Source of the DNA: Erythrobacter sp.
Lineage (GTDB): Bacteria > Pseudomonadota > Alphaproteobacteria > Sphingomonadales > Sphingomonadaceae
DNA: 64,000 bases
Direction: 5' to 3'
Assembly: GCF_030066995.1 (NCBI RefSeq)
Contig: NZ_JASJAP010000001.1
Span: 975,230-1,039,229 of the forward strand
Below, piece by piece: positions 18,938-28,212 of the stretch; the first letter of the stretch is position 1, and each line of letters starts with the position of its first letter. The translations under genes were made by a program, and so were the position numbers. The notes under the pieces were generated by a model. That model saw nothing but the letters and a program-made list of their open reading frames with translations, was not told the DNA's origin and ran no database searches.

Positions 18938-20368
18938 CTATTTCATCATATTGGCAACCGCTTTCTGGGTCGCTTTGCCATAGGGCGGCTTGAATCCGCC
19001 GAGCTTTGCAATGTCGATCCTGGGCTGATGATAGACGGCGCGCGCGTGGCTGAACTCGCGGAAGCCCTCGATCGCGTGATAACTTCCGATACCCGAGGGA
19101 CCAACGCCGCCAAACGGCAGGTCTTCCATCGAAACGTGGAAGATCACATCGTTCGTCGTCACACCGCCGCTGATCGTGCGGGTCAGCACACGCTCTTGCT
19201 CGCTCTTGTCTTCACCGAAGTAATAGAGGCCCAGCGGGCGATCGTGCTCGTTCACGTAATCGACCGCCTGATCCACCGCCTTGTACGTCTTCACCGGCAG
19301 GACCGGGCCAAAGATCTCCTCCTGCATCACCTGCATCTCATCGGTGACGTTCTTCAGAATGTTGAGCGGCATCTTGCGCTGGTTGGCGTTCGAGAAATCC
19401 TCATGCCCCGGATTGACCTCGATAACCTCGGCGCCCTTGCCGCGAGCGTCTTCGACAAGACCTTGCAGGCGTTCGAAGTGGCGGTCGGAGACGATTGACG
19501 CGTAGTCGTCATTCTCCAGCAATGTCGGATACATGTTGGCAACGCCGTTCGAAACGCCGGCCACCGCTTCGTCCTGCTTGTCTTCGGGCACGTACATGTA
19601 ATCGGGCGCAAGGCAGATTTGCCCTGCATTCATCATCTTGCCCAGGGCAATACGCTCACCCGCCTTCTCGAAGTCGGCGCTGCGGCCCATAATGACAGGC
19701 GACTTCCCGCCCAGCTCCAGCGTCACCGGGACAAGGTTCTTCGCCGCCGACTGCATGACGAGACGGCCCGTCGGCGTAGAGCCGGTGAAAACCAGATGAT
19801 CGAAGGGGAGTTCGGAAAACGCGGCCGCAACATCCGGGCCGCCCGTCACAACCGCCACTTCATCGCGGGTAAAATACTTCTCGACCAATTCGGCCATGAG
19901 AAGACTGGTGCGCTCGGTAAACTCGCTGGGCTTGATCATCGCCCGGTTTCCCGCGGCCAGCACCTGCATAAGCGGTGAGAAAGCAAGGTTCACCGGGAAG
20001 TTCCACGGCGAAAGGATGCCAATCACACCCTTGGGCTCATAACGCACCTCGGCCTTCGCTCCCAACAGCCCAAGCGGAAACTGAACGGGGCGCTTTTCGG
20101 TCTTGGACCATTTGTCCATGTGCTTGAGCGCGTGTTTGCCCGCACCTATCGTGCTGCCGATATCGGTGATCATCGACTGCTCCATCGACCGGCTGCCGAA
20201 GTCGGCGCTCATCGTCTTGCCGAAGTCCTCGGCGTGATCCTTGAGCAGCGCCATCGCGCGCTTGATGCGGTCCTTGCGCATCGCCATCGGCTCGGGACGC
20301 GAAGCGGTGAACGCGTCGCGTTGCAATTTGAGCAGCTGTTCTTGTTCCTCGCGCCGATCGTCGGCCAT
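18938..20368 (-). CDS. Aldehyde dehydrogenase, coniferyl-aldehyde dehydrogenase type
   Basis: NAD(P)-dependent oxidation of an aldehyde to its acid. The 476-residue protein has the cofactor segment LSPWNFPVNLAFSPLMQVLAAGN, the VFTGSTPTGRLVMQSAA motif, LELGGKSPVIMG, and the catalytic cysteine in MNAGQICLAPDYMYVPE, which is typical of the coniferyl-aldehyde subgroup (CalB-like). The start ATG at 20368 has GGGAGAGAG just upstream; the open frame further upstream lacks family similarity. The real substrate is unknown. It is divergent from a thiolase gene. Confidence 0.9.
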   Translation of the reverse strand: MADDRREEQEQLLKLQRDAFTASRPEPMAMRKDRIKRAMALLKDHAEDFGKTMSADFGSRSMEQSMITDIGSTIGAGKHALKHMDKWSKTEKRPVQFPLGLLGAKAEVRYEPKGVIGILSPWNFPVNLAFSPLMQVLAAGNRAMIKPSEFTERTSLLMAELVEKYFTRDEVAVVTGGPDVAAAFSELPFDHLVFTGSTPTGRLVMQSAAKNLVPVTLELGGKSPVIMGRSADFEKAGERIALGKMMNAGQICLAPDYMYVPEDKQDEAVAGVSNGVANMYPTLLENDDYASIVSDRHFERLQGLVEDARGKGAEVIEVNPGHEDFSNANQRKMPLNILKNVTDEMQVMQEEIFGPVLPVKTYKAVDQAVDYVNEHDRPLGLYYFGEDKSEQERVLTRTISGGVTTNDVIFHVSMEDLPFGGVGPSGIGSYHAIEGFREFSHARAVYHQPRIDIAKLGGFKPPYGKATQKAVANMMK

Positions 20369-20552
20369 CGTCTCTCTCCCGAAAGGCTTGGTTTCAATTT
20401 GCCACTTGTGTCGCGCAATCCGTGGCGGGTTGCAAGCGCCCTGGCCTTTGAAGCTAAGACGAATTGTCGAGGTCTGCCCGATTGCCAAGTTCGCCCGGCC
20501 TTCCTAAATCCGCACACGGACACTCCACTCTCCGTTCCAAGGGATCGAAACC
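20369..20552. promoter_or_regulatory. Divergent spacer between aldehyde dehydrogenase and thiolase genes
   Basis: 184 bases without a gene between two divergent starts; it must carry both promoters. I see no convincing paired -35/-10 boxes or operator palindrome. Confidence 0.4.
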
Positions 20553-21764
20553 ATGACACAGCCATCCGTCGCCGGATTCTCAAAAGACGACCCGATTGTC
20601 ATCCTTTCCTACGCGCGCACGCCCATGGGCGGGATGCAGGGCGCCCTGGCGGATGTCTCCGCGACCGATCTTGGCGCGACCGCTGTCAAGGCCGCCGTGG
20701 AGCGCTCAGGCGTTGAAGGGGAGAAGTTTGACCGCGCCTATATGGGATGCGTGCTTCCAGCTGGCCTTGGCCAGGCGCCCGCGCGCCAGGCCGTCGTGAA
20801 GGCCGGCCTGCCCATGTCAGTTCAGGCGACGACCGTGAACAAGGTCTGCGGCAGCGGCATGCAAACCGTGATCATGGGCGCCGAAGCGCTCGCCAGCGGA
20901 ACGATTGACTATGTGATCAGCGGCGGCATGGAGAGCATGACCAACGCGCCTTACTTGCTCAAGAAGCACCGCTCGGGCGCGCGCATCGGCCACGACACAA
21001 CCTATGATCACATGTTCCTCGACGGGCTGGAAGACGCTTACGAGGAAGGCCGCGCCATGGGCTCTTTCGCCCAGCAAACCGCGGACGAATACCAGCTGAC
21101 GCGCGAGGACATGGATGGCTACGCGATCGAAAGCCTGAACCGCGCCAACGCCGCAATCGAAAGCGGGGCCTTTGCGGACGAAGTCGTTCCGGTCACGTTC
21201 GCCACGCGCAAGGGCGAAGTCACGGTCGACACTGATGAACAGCCTGGCAAAGGGCGCCCCGACAAGATCCCGCAGCTGCGCGCGGCCTTTGCGAAGGACG
21301 GCACCATCACCGCGGCGACCTCAAGCTCCATTTCCGATGGCGCCGCTGCTGTCGTTCTGACCCGCGAAAGCGTCGCCAAGGAAAACGGCCAGTCGCCGGT
21401 CGCCAGGGTCGTCGGATTGGCCGCCCATGCCCGCGAGCCCAAGGACTTCACGATCGCTCCGGTCGGCGCGATCCAGAAGGTCCTCGATAAGGCGGGCTGG
21501 AGCGTTGAGGACGTGGATCTCTGGGAAGTGAATGAGGCTTTCGCGTGCGTTGCCATGTTCGCGATGCGCGACATCGGGATCGCGCACGACAAGATCAACA
21601 TCAACGGCGGCGCGACCGCGCTCGGACACCCGATCGGGGCCTCGGGCACGCGCATTCTGGTCACTCTGATCAACGCGCTCAAGCAGCAGGGCAAGACCAG
21701 GGGCGTTGCGAGCCTGTGCATCGGTGGCGGCGAAGCAACGGCGGTGGCGATCGAAGTGGTCTGA
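20553..21764 (+). CDS. Acetyl-CoA C-acetyltransferase (thiolase)
   Basis: Condenses two acetyl-CoA to acetoacetyl-CoA or cleaves 3-ketoacyl-CoA. The 403-residue protein has the nucleophilic cysteine in NKVCGSGMQTVIMGA (near residue 100), the GGMESMTNAPYLL segment, NINGGATALGHPIGASGTRI, and the C-terminal active-site cysteine in ASLCIGGGEATAVAIE. These are the features of biosynthetic thiolases (PhaA/AtoB). No pha or ato genes are adjacent, so degradative use cannot be excluded. It seems to be a single-gene unit. Confidence 0.93.
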   Translation: MTQPSVAGFSKDDPIVILSYARTPMGGMQGALADVSATDLGATAVKAAVERSGVEGEKFDRAYMGCVLPAGLGQAPARQAVVKAGLPMSVQATTVNKVCGSGMQTVIMGAEALASGTIDYVISGGMESMTNAPYLLKKHRSGARIGHDTTYDHMFLDGLEDAYEEGRAMGSFAQQTADEYQLTREDMDGYAIESLNRANAAIESGAFADEVVPVTFATRKGEVTVDTDEQPGKGRPDKIPQLRAAFAKDGTITAATSSSISDGAAAVVLTRESVAKENGQSPVARVVGLAAHAREPKDFTIAPVGAIQKVLDKAGWSVEDVDLWEVNEAFACVAMFAMRDIGIAHDKININGGATALGHPIGASGTRILVTLINALKQQGKTRGVASLCIGGGEATAVAIEVV

Positions 21765-21820
21765 GGCGCCTCTTTGCGTTAGGTATCCCCCGTAAGAATT
21801 CGTCAGGGGGAGAATTTCGC

Positions 21821-22252
21821 ATGCGGGTGTTCAACGCTATAGCCTTGGTCGGAGCGAGCGCGGGCTTGGCGGCGTGTTCGGGCGAACCGGCGCCGACCGA
21901 AGCGGAAAGCCTTGCGGCCGAGCAGGAAGAGGCGACTGAGCCGCGCGCCGAGGGAATGCAGCCGGGTCTCTACGCGACTGGAGACGGCACACAGATCTAT
22001 TCGCGCACGCGCTTGAACGCGGACGGCACCTACAACGACCTCAACGATGCGATGGAGCCGGTCGGCAGTGGTACGTGGGAAGAGCGCGACGGGCTGATGT
22101 GTTTTGACCCTGAGGGCGAAGAGGAAAACCAGCAAGAAAAGTGCTGGACGAACAGCGAACCCGATGCGGATGGCAAGATCGTAAGCACGAGCGTGGATGG
22201 CCAGACAAGCTACACGATCACGCGGATCGATGAAGAAGTGACTGAGGAATAG
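21821..22252 (+). CDS. Predicted lipoprotein of unknown function
   Basis: A 143-residue protein with a lipoprotein signal (MRVFNAIALVGASAGLAAC, lipobox LAAC, acylated Cys19). An acidic Glu/Ala linker follows, then a compact domain with repeated Thr/Tyr/Asp-rich strands and one cysteine pair (MCFDP, KCWTN). It starts at ATG 21821 behind AGGGGGAG. It ends 8 bases before the convergent SH3 gene. I do not recognise the domain. Confidence 0.8.
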   Translation: MRVFNAIALVGASAGLAACSGEPAPTEAESLAAEQEEATEPRAEGMQPGLYATGDGTQIYSRTRLNADGTYNDLNDAMEPVGSGTWEERDGLMCFDPEGEEENQQEKCWTNSEPDADGKIVSTSVDGQTSYTITRIDEEVTEE

Positions 22253-22260
22253 CGGCTGGG

Positions 22261-22770
22261 TTACCCTGCCTCTCGTTCCTCCGCCACGACATTTTCATCC
22301 CCCCACAACTGGCTGGCTTTGACCCATCCTGTGCGCCCCGAGGCGTCTATTTCGCACCAGTCCTTCTGGCAACGGAGCAATTGCGCGACCACGCCCGGCT
22401 CGGCGCGCCAAAGGAGCCTGGAGGCGGCCTGCGGCTCCTCGCGCAAGGCGACAATCGCGTTACCCGTGATCAAGACGGTGCGGGTGCGCGAAAGCTGACT
22501 GCCGGAAATCCAGCCTTGGGTGCCTTCGGGATCCTGCACCAGATCCCACTCGTCGCGCGAACGGAGCACCCTCACGGGCAGACCCTTGCGACGATAGACC
22601 CATTCAATATGGTATTCCCGGCTTGGGCCCACCCGCATATTCGTTTCATCGTACCGAAGCGAGGCCCAGTAAGGCGGCTCGCGCCCCTGCGCGCTTGCGG
22701 TCTCCACGCCGCAGGAGGTCAGCCAGAATGCGCCGAGAATCGCGAGAATTGCGTGTGTCTTTCGTCCCAT
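22261..22770 (-). CDS. SH3-domain lipoprotein
   Basis: A 169-residue exported protein. The N-terminus (FWLTSCGVETASAQG) has a lipobox LTSC, so it is probably a lipoprotein. Two bacterial SH3-like repeats follow: about residues 38-95 (NMRVGPSREYHIEWVYRRKG, then GTQGWISGSQLS) and about residues 98-155 (ending TGWVKASQLWG). Such domains bind cell-wall peptide; here the ligand is unknown. Divergent from the D-2-hydroxyacid dehydrogenase gene. Confidence 0.88.
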   Translation of the reverse strand: MGRKTHAILAILGAFWLTSCGVETASAQGREPPYWASLRYDETNMRVGPSREYHIEWVYRRKGLPVRVLRSRDEWDLVQDPEGTQGWISGSQLSRTRTVLITGNAIVALREEPQAASRLLWRAEPGVVAQLLRCQKDWCEIDASGRTGWVKASQLWGDENVVAEEREAG

Positions 22771-22864
22771 GACCCGATCTTAACGAGCCACAGGCCGAGC
22801 CATCAAGGGCGCGCATGGTCTGGCCGCTTGACCGCGCAGGCATCAAGCCTTTAGCGCGTTAGCC

Positions 22865-23881
22865 ATGGCCATGTCGCACAACGCCCCGCACTTTCCCTCC
22901 GGCAAGCCCAAGGTGGTGGTGACCCGCCATCTCATGCCTTCAGTCGAAGCGAGGATGAGCGAACTGTATGACACTGTCCTCAACCCCACCGACGCGCCAA
23001 TGAGCGAAGACGCGCTCGTCGCCGCCATGCAGGACTGCGACGTGCTGGTTCCGACCGTGACCGATCAGATTACCGGCGCGATGATCGAGCAGGCGGGCGA
23101 TAGGTTGGGTCTGATTGCAAGCTTTGGCGCGGGCACCGAGCACATCGACCTTGCCGCCGCTGCCGCGCGCAAGATTCTAGTCACCAACACGCCCGGCGTC
23201 TTCACCGACGACACCGCCGATATCGCCATGGCGGCGATCATCGGCGTCCCGCGCCGCATCCGCGAAGGCACGCAGCTTGTGCGTCGCGGGGAATGGACCG
23301 GCTGGGCGCCATCCGGGCTTCTTGGACGCAAGCTGGGCGGAAAGGTGCTGGGTATCGTCGGAATGGGCCGGATCGGGCAAGCGGTCGCGCACCGCGCCCG
23401 CGCCTTCGGTCTCAACGTGGCCTACACCAATCGCAAACAATTGCCCGAAGCGGTGGAGAGCATGCTCGGCGCGCGCTTTGTCCCGGAGATCAACGATCTG
23501 GTGGCCGAAGCCGATATCCTCACGCTTCACTGCCCTCTTACCCCCGAAACACGCGGCCTGATGGACGCGCGCCGGATCGGGATGATGAAAGAGGGCGCCA
23601 GCATCATCAACACAGCGCGCGGCGAACTGATCGACCAGGATGCGCTGATCGATGCGCTTCATCGCGGCGCGCTCGCGGGCGCTGGGCTCGACGTCTACCC
23701 GAATGAACCCGAGGTTGCGCAAGGCTTGCTCGATCACCCCAACGTCATGACCCTGCCCCATATCGGCAGCGCGACCGCCGAAGGGCGTGAGGCCTCAGGC
23801 GAGAAGGTGATCGCCAACATTCGCTTCTGGACCGATGGGCACCGCCCGCCCGACCAAGTGCTGACCGCCCTGATACATTGA
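22865..23881 (+). CDS. D-2-hydroxyacid dehydrogenase (glyoxylate/hydroxypyruvate reductase type)
   Basis: NAD(P)H-dependent reduction of a 2-oxoacid. The 338-residue protein has the Rossmann loop GIVGMGRIGQAV, catalytic Arg in NTARGELID, Glu in NEPEV and His in LPHIGSATAEGR. The order and spacing match glyoxylate/hydroxypyruvate reductases of alphaproteobacteria. Two ATGs (22865 and 22871) are possible starts. Upstream bases TTGACC (22828-22833) and TTAGCG are 17 bases apart but very close to the start, so I do not call a promoter. Confidence 0.9.
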   Translation: MAMSHNAPHFPSGKPKVVVTRHLMPSVEARMSELYDTVLNPTDAPMSEDALVAAMQDCDVLVPTVTDQITGAMIEQAGDRLGLIASFGAGTEHIDLAAAAARKILVTNTPGVFTDDTADIAMAAIIGVPRRIREGTQLVRRGEWTGWAPSGLLGRKLGGKVLGIVGMGRIGQAVAHRARAFGLNVAYTNRKQLPEAVESMLGARFVPEINDLVAEADILTLHCPLTPETRGLMDARRIGMMKEGASIINTARGELIDQDALIDALHRGALAGAGLDVYPNEPEVAQGLLDHPNVMTLPHIGSATAEGREASGEKVIANIRFWTDGHRPPDQVLTALIH

Positions 23882-23900
23882 TCGGTTTCGATCCGCGTTG

Positions 23901-24605
23901 TCAGACGCAGCCGTGCTCTTCGAGCAATGCAAGAATGCGGTTAATCGAGCGACGGCTCGCGGAGAGCTCGAAATGGCGCTCGGGCACCTCGATGGCGAGG
24001 TCGCGCTCGTGTTCGAGCCCGCGCGAGCATTCCGGCGCAATGATGCCATCGTTGGGAGACCAGATTGCGATGGTGTGCGCGGGCGGTTTCTGGCTCGGAT
24101 CATCGGGGAATGGCGGGTCGTCGACGCCGTGATCGTTGATCGCCTCGTACACACGCCAGGCGTTATTCGCGCGGCGGTCGCCCGAGAACGGCGTGCCAAG
24201 CGTTATCACCAGACCGACTTTCTCCGGATTGCGCTGCGCCAGAACGCGCGCGTAGAGCCCGCCCAGACTGATCCCGACAAGCGTCATGGGCCGCTGGTGC
24301 TTGTCAAAGACGTGATCGAGCCGCGCCTGCGCCCTGGCGAACAGGCGCGGGGTCACGCCGGTCACGACCCCAAGCTTAGAGGCGTAGGCGTAATACCCTT
24401 TCCTTCGCAAAGTGCGCCGCATCAGGGACGTTGCGGGATCCGACGAGAGGATCCCCGGAAAAACCAGAATGGGCGCTGCGTCCTGCGCCGCTTTGCTCGC
24501 CGGCTCCGTGACAAGGACCGGGCGCACCGGGCTGGACCAGATGAGCGTCAGATTGGGCAGCTCGCGCAGCAGGTTGGAAATCGGCGGTGGCTTGGTGTCG
24601 GTCAA
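23901..24605 (-). CDS. Alpha/beta hydrolase (lipase/esterase-like)
   Basis: A 234-residue cytoplasmic hydrolase with the nucleophile elbow VGISLGGLYAR (Ser near residue 115), an oxyanion segment ILVFPGILSS, Asp in IWSPNDGII and a catalytic His in ERHFELS. The start is TTG at 24605 with GAGGA eight bases upstream; no ATG gives a full-length fold. The substrate is unknown. Its end is convergent with the dehydrogenase gene, 19 bases away. Confidence 0.83.
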   Translation of the reverse strand: MTDTKPPPISNLLRELPNLTLIWSSPVRPVLVTEPASKAAQDAAPILVFPGILSSDPATSLMRRTLRRKGYYAYASKLGVVTGVTPRLFARAQARLDHVFDKHQRPMTLVGISLGGLYARVLAQRNPEKVGLVITLGTPFSGDRRANNAWRVYEAINDHGVDDPPFPDDPSQKPPAHTIAIWSPNDGIIAPECSRGLEHERDLAIEVPERHFELSASRRSINRILALLEEHGCV

Positions 24606-24678
24606 TCCGCAAATCCTCTACGGCTGGGGCACAAATAGCCTCAAAGCCCAGTCAGCGCGACATGAACAAAGCGCAACC

Positions 24679-25467
24679 CTAGAGGTTCTCATGCTGCGGC
24701 ATGCCCAGAACGTGGAAGCCGCCGTCCACGCGGATGATCTCGCCTGTGGTGCAGGCCCCGGCTTCGGAACACAGATAAACGGCTGTGCCGCCCACCGCCT
24801 CAAGCGTCGCGTTGCTGCGCAGCGGCGTGTTGGCCTCGGTGTGCTTGAAGACCTTGCGCGCCCCGCCAATGGCGCTGCCCGCCAGCGTTTTCATCGGTCC
24901 CGGACTGATGGCGTTCACGCGAATGCCGTCCGGACCAAGATCGTTGGCCAGATACCGCACCGCCGCCTCAAGCGCCGCCTTGGCAACGCCCATCACGTTG
25001 TAATTGGGGGTCACGCGATTGGAGCCCATATAGCTGAGCGTCAGAAGCGTGCCGCCGTGCTCGACCATCATCGGATGCGCGCGGCGCGCGACTTCGATAA
25101 AGCTGTAGGCGGATATATCCATCGAGTTCTTGAAGTTCGCGCGCGAGGTATCAAGGATCCGCCCGGTCAACTCCGACTTGTCGGAATAGGCAATGGCGTG
25201 GATCACGAAATCGAGCCGACCCCACCGCTTGTGAAGCGCGTCGAAGGCGGCATCGAGCGAGGCATCGTCGGTTACATCGACATCGACCATGAAGTTCGAG
25301 CCCACGCTTTTGGCCAGCGGTTCCAACCGCTTCCCGAACGCCTCTCCCTGATAGGTGAAGGCAAGCTCGGCCCCGGCCTCGGCGCACGCCTTGGCGATGC
25401 CCCAGGCGATCGAGCGTTCGTTGGCCACGCCCATGACAAGACCGCGTTTTCCAGCAAGCACGCCCAT
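24679..25467 (-). CDS. fabI: Enoyl-[acyl-carrier-protein] reductase (NADH)
   Basis: Last reductive step of each fatty-acid elongation cycle. The 262-residue SDR has the FabI glycine loop GVANERSIAWGIAKAC, catalytic Tyr and Lys seven residues apart (NYNVMGVAK) and the SPGPMKTLAGSAIGG loop. ATG 25467 has AGGTG eight bases upstream; the TTG two codons earlier is less likely. It lies 44 bases after fabB in a fabA-fabB-fabI operon. Confidence 0.95.
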   Translation of the reverse strand: MGVLAGKRGLVMGVANERSIAWGIAKACAEAGAELAFTYQGEAFGKRLEPLAKSVGSNFMVDVDVTDDASLDAAFDALHKRWGRLDFVIHAIAYSDKSELTGRILDTSRANFKNSMDISAYSFIEVARRAHPMMVEHGGTLLTLSYMGSNRVTPNYNVMGVAKAALEAAVRYLANDLGPDGIRVNAISPGPMKTLAGSAIGGARKVFKHTEANTPLRSNATLEAVGGTAVYLCSEAGACTTGEIIRVDGGFHVLGMPQHENL

Positions 25468-25511
25468 GTTCAATTCACCTCATCTGGCTATCTTCAACCC
25501 TGCGATCAGAC

Positions 25512-26741
25512 CTATCCGCGAAATTTCGACAGCAGCATAGAACCGTTGGTGCCGCCAAAGCCAAAGCTGTTGGTCATCACCGTATCGAGACCCGCATTCT
25601 CCACGAGTTTGGTGGCGATCTCTTCGGGCTTCAGCGCCGGATCGAGGGTTTCGACATTAATCGACGGGATGATGAAGTCATGCTCCAGCGCAAGCAGGCA
25701 GTAGATCGCCTCCTGCGAGCCGGTGGCGCCCTGGCTGTGGCCGGTCATGGATTTGGTCGAACTCACCGGCGGGGTGCTCCCCTCACCGAAGACGCGGCGC
25801 ACGGCTTCGATCTCGCCGACATCGCCGACCGGGGTCGATGTGCCATGCGCGTTGATGTAGCTGACTGTGCGGTCCTCGCTGAGCGTTCTGAGAGCGCCGC
25901 GCATCGCGCGTTCACCGCCCTCGCCCGATGGCGCGACCATGTCTGCGCCGTCGGACGTTGCGGCAAAGCCCGTGACTTCGGCATAGATCTTCGCGCCGCG
26001 CGCCTGAGCGTGTTCGAGGCTTTCCAGCACCACGATCGCGCCGCCGCCACCGATGACGAACCCATCGCGGTCCGCGTCGAAGGCCCGCGAAGCGCGCTCG
26101 GGCGTGTCGTTATACTTGCTCGACATCGCGCCCATCGCGTCAAACAGGCACGAAAGCGTCCAGTCCAGCTCTTCACCGCCGCCGCCGAACATCACGTCCT
26201 GCTGGCCCAGCGCTATCTGCTGCACGGCCATGCCGATGCAATGGAGCGAGGTTGAACAGGCCGAGGTGATCGAGAAATTCATCCCCTTGATCTGATACGC
26301 CGTTGCAAGGTTCGCGCTGACGGTGGAGGACATGGTCTTGGGTACGGCAAAGGGTCCGATGCGCTTGGTCGCTCCGGTCTTGAGCACGGTCTGGTGGGCC
26401 GCAAGCATGGCCGAGGTCGAGGGTCCGCCAGAGCCCGCGATCACGCCGGTCATTGGATTGACGACGTCCTTTTCCTCCAGCCCTGCATCGGCGATCGCCT
26501 GCCCCATGGCGATATGGGCGTAGGCAGCGCCCGGCCCCATAAAGCGCAAGGTCCGCTTGTCCACATGCTCGGACACATCGAGATCCACAGCGCCCGCAAT
26601 CTGCGAGCGAAATCCGTGTTCGGCCATGTCCTCGTTGAAGGTGATGCCGGATTTGCCAGCCCGCAGCGAGGCCAGGACCTCATCCGCATTGGTGCCAATC
26701 GAGGATACAATCCCCAGCCCTGTTATAACGACGCGGCGCAT
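25512..26741 (-). CDS. fabB: 3-oxoacyl-[acyl-carrier-protein] synthase I
   Basis: Condensing enzyme of fatty-acid synthesis, needed to elongate the cis-unsaturated intermediate made by FabA. The 409-residue protein has the active-site Cys in [11 protein letters not shown], the histidines in [11 protein letters not shown] and [10 protein letters not shown], and the family's C-terminal [11 protein letters not shown]. FabB and not FabF is chosen because of the direct fabA-fabB linkage. It starts 43 bases after fabA. Confidence 0.94.
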   Translation of the reverse strand: MRRVVITGLGIVSSIGTNADEVLASLRAGKSGITFNEDMAEHGFRSQIAGAVDLDVSEHVDKRTLRFMGPGAAYAHIAMGQAIADAGLEEKDVVNPMTGVIAGSGGPSTSAMLAAHQTVLKTGATKRIGPFAVPKTMSSTVSANLATAYQIKGMNFSITSACSTSLHCIGMAVQQIALGQQDVMFGGGGEELDWTLSCLFDAMGAMSSKYNDTPERASRAFDADRDGFVIGGGGAIVVLESLEHAQARGAKIYAEVTGFAATSDGADMVAPSGEGGERAMRGALRTLSEDRTVSYINAHGTSTPVGDVGEIEAVRRVFGEGSTPPVSSTKSMTGHSQGATGSQEAIYCLLALEHDFIIPSINVETLDPALKPEEIATKLVENAGLDTVMTNSFGFGGTNGSMLLSKFRG

Positions 26742-26784
26742 AATCCCCTTTTCCGTCCCCGGCCCAAATGACGTCCTGACCCGA

Positions 26785-27294
26785 TCAGGCCTCGGACAGA
26801 GCGACTTTCATGTCTTTGACTTGATAGATGACTTCGCCGTCAGCTTCGACACGGCCATTGGCCACGCCCATCGTCAGGCGCCGGGTCTGGACAGCCTTGG
26901 TAAAGTCTACGAAGTAGGTCAGCCGCCTACGGTCGGGCCGAACCATTCCGGTCAGCTTGACCTCTCCAACGCCCAGAGCGTAACCGCGGCCTTTCCAGCC
27001 ACGCCATCCCAGATTGAAACCGGTCAATTGCCACAGGCCGTCAAGACCAAGGCAGCCGGGCATGATCGGATTGCCTGGAAAATGGCACTCGAAGAACCAG
27101 AGGTCGGGCGTGATGTCGAATTCGGCCACGACATGGCCTTTGCCGTGCGCGCCTGCGTCGCTGGAGATATCGGTGATCCGATCCATCATCAGCATGGGCG
27201 GTTCGGGAAGTTGCGCGTTGCCGGGGCCGAACAGCTCCCCGCGCGCGCATTTCAGAAGATCGTCACGATCGAAGCTGGTTGGGAAATCAGTCAT
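26785..27294 (-). CDS. fabA: 3-hydroxydecanoyl-[acyl-carrier-protein] dehydratase/isomerase
   Basis: Hot-dog enzyme that dehydrates 3-hydroxydecanoyl-ACP and isomerises the product, opening the anaerobic route to unsaturated fatty acids. The 169-residue protein has catalytic His in [13 protein letters not shown] and the catalytic Asp/Glu helix in [16 protein letters not shown] 27294 begins [14 protein letters not shown], the usual start; the open frame upstream is not conserved. First gene of the fabA-fabB-fabI operon. The 117 bases upstream hold the promoter but no box I can name. Confidence 0.95.
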   Translation of the reverse strand: MTDFPTSFDRDDLLKCARGELFGPGNAQLPEPPMLMMDRITDISSDAGAHGKGHVVAEFDITPDLWFFECHFPGNPIMPGCLGLDGLWQLTGFNLGWRGWKGRGYALGVGEVKLTGMVRPDRRRLTYFVDFTKAVQTRRLTMGVANGRVEADGEVIYQVKDMKVALSEA

Positions 27295-27411
27295 CCCCGT
27301 CTCTACTCCCCACCCTGTTGTCTTGGTCGCGGCAGCGCCTAGCACCCCGCATGGACGAGGAAAAGAGCGCATGGCCGCCCGATGCGCCGCCGAAGACAGG
27401 TTGCGAAAGCC

Positions 27412-28140
27412 TCATTCGCCGCTGCTGGCGCAGACTTCGATGTCACCGGGCTTCGAACGTTTGGGGCCGCGCTCGAAACGAGCAAAATAGGCCTCGATAT
27501 CCGGCTTCTCCGTGAATTCCAGCAAGTGGTAGCCGACTGCTTCGAATTCGCAGAACAGCAGAGCGTGCGGAATGCCCCGTTGCCCAATGGGGCGCTCGGC
27601 CTCGACAACGATAATCTCACCGCCCTGCGCGAGCGCGGGCCACATGCGCCACAGGAACGCGTAGGGCTCGCTCACCTCGTGGTACATGTGAACAAGGAAA
27701 ATGCGATCGAAGCTGTCGATCGGCAGTTGCGGATCGTCCGCCTTGCCCAACTTGATCGATATGTTTTCAAGCCGCTCGCGCTCGATCCGCGTGCCTAGCC
27801 GGTCCAGCGCCTCAGGATCGATGTCCTGAGCCAGAACACGGCCCGCCTCGCCCACACGTTCGGCCAGGCGCACGGTGTAATAGCCCTCGCCCGCGCCGAT
27901 ATCGGCAACCGTCATGCCTGGCGTAATGCCGGCGCGATCCATCACCTTGACGGCTTCGCCGCGCTCATCGCGCAAGTCCTCGGTCGAGAACTCGCTGAAG
28001 GAATCCTTGCTCAAGGGGCGATCGGGCAAGGGAAAGTCGAGCGCCGTCTCGGGCCGCGCACCATCGTTTTCGAGCATGTCGCACGCCGAACCGCTTATCG
28101 CAGCGGCTGCGACCAGGAAGAAGGTGGGGATACGGGTCAT
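27412..28140 (-). CDS. Methyltransferase-like lipoprotein
   Basis: A 242-residue protein with a lipoprotein signal (VAAAAISGSAC, acylated Cys near residue 20). A class I SAM-methyltransferase fold follows: motif I VADIGAGEGYYTVRLAERVG near residue 80, acidic loop AQDIDPEAL, and the motif around DRIFLVHMYHEV. It resembles the predicted methyltransferases of COG4798. Export of a SAM enzyme is odd, as SAM is not expected outside the cytoplasm. The catalytic activity is therefore doubtful. Confidence 0.85.
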   Translation of the reverse strand: MTRIPTFFLVAAAAISGSACDMLENDGARPETALDFPLPDRPLSKDSFSEFSTEDLRDERGEAVKVMDRAGITPGMTVADIGAGEGYYTVRLAERVGEAGRVLAQDIDPEALDRLGTRIERERLENISIKLGKADDPQLPIDSFDRIFLVHMYHEVSEPYAFLWRMWPALAQGGEIIVVEAERPIGQRGIPHALLFCEFEAVGYHLLEFTEKPDIEAYFARFERGPKRSKPGDIEVCASSGE

Positions 28141-28212
28141 GCCTTTAACTCAAGTCCGAACAATCGCGGTGGAACCTTTAAGCCCTGATACCTCGCCGCG
28201 ACACTGATTGCC

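Noticed and set aside
22828..22856. TTGACC-17-TTAGCG promoter before the D-2-hydroxyacid dehydrogenase
   Set aside because: The -10 match is poor and transcription would start within a few bases of the ATG; not enough to call.
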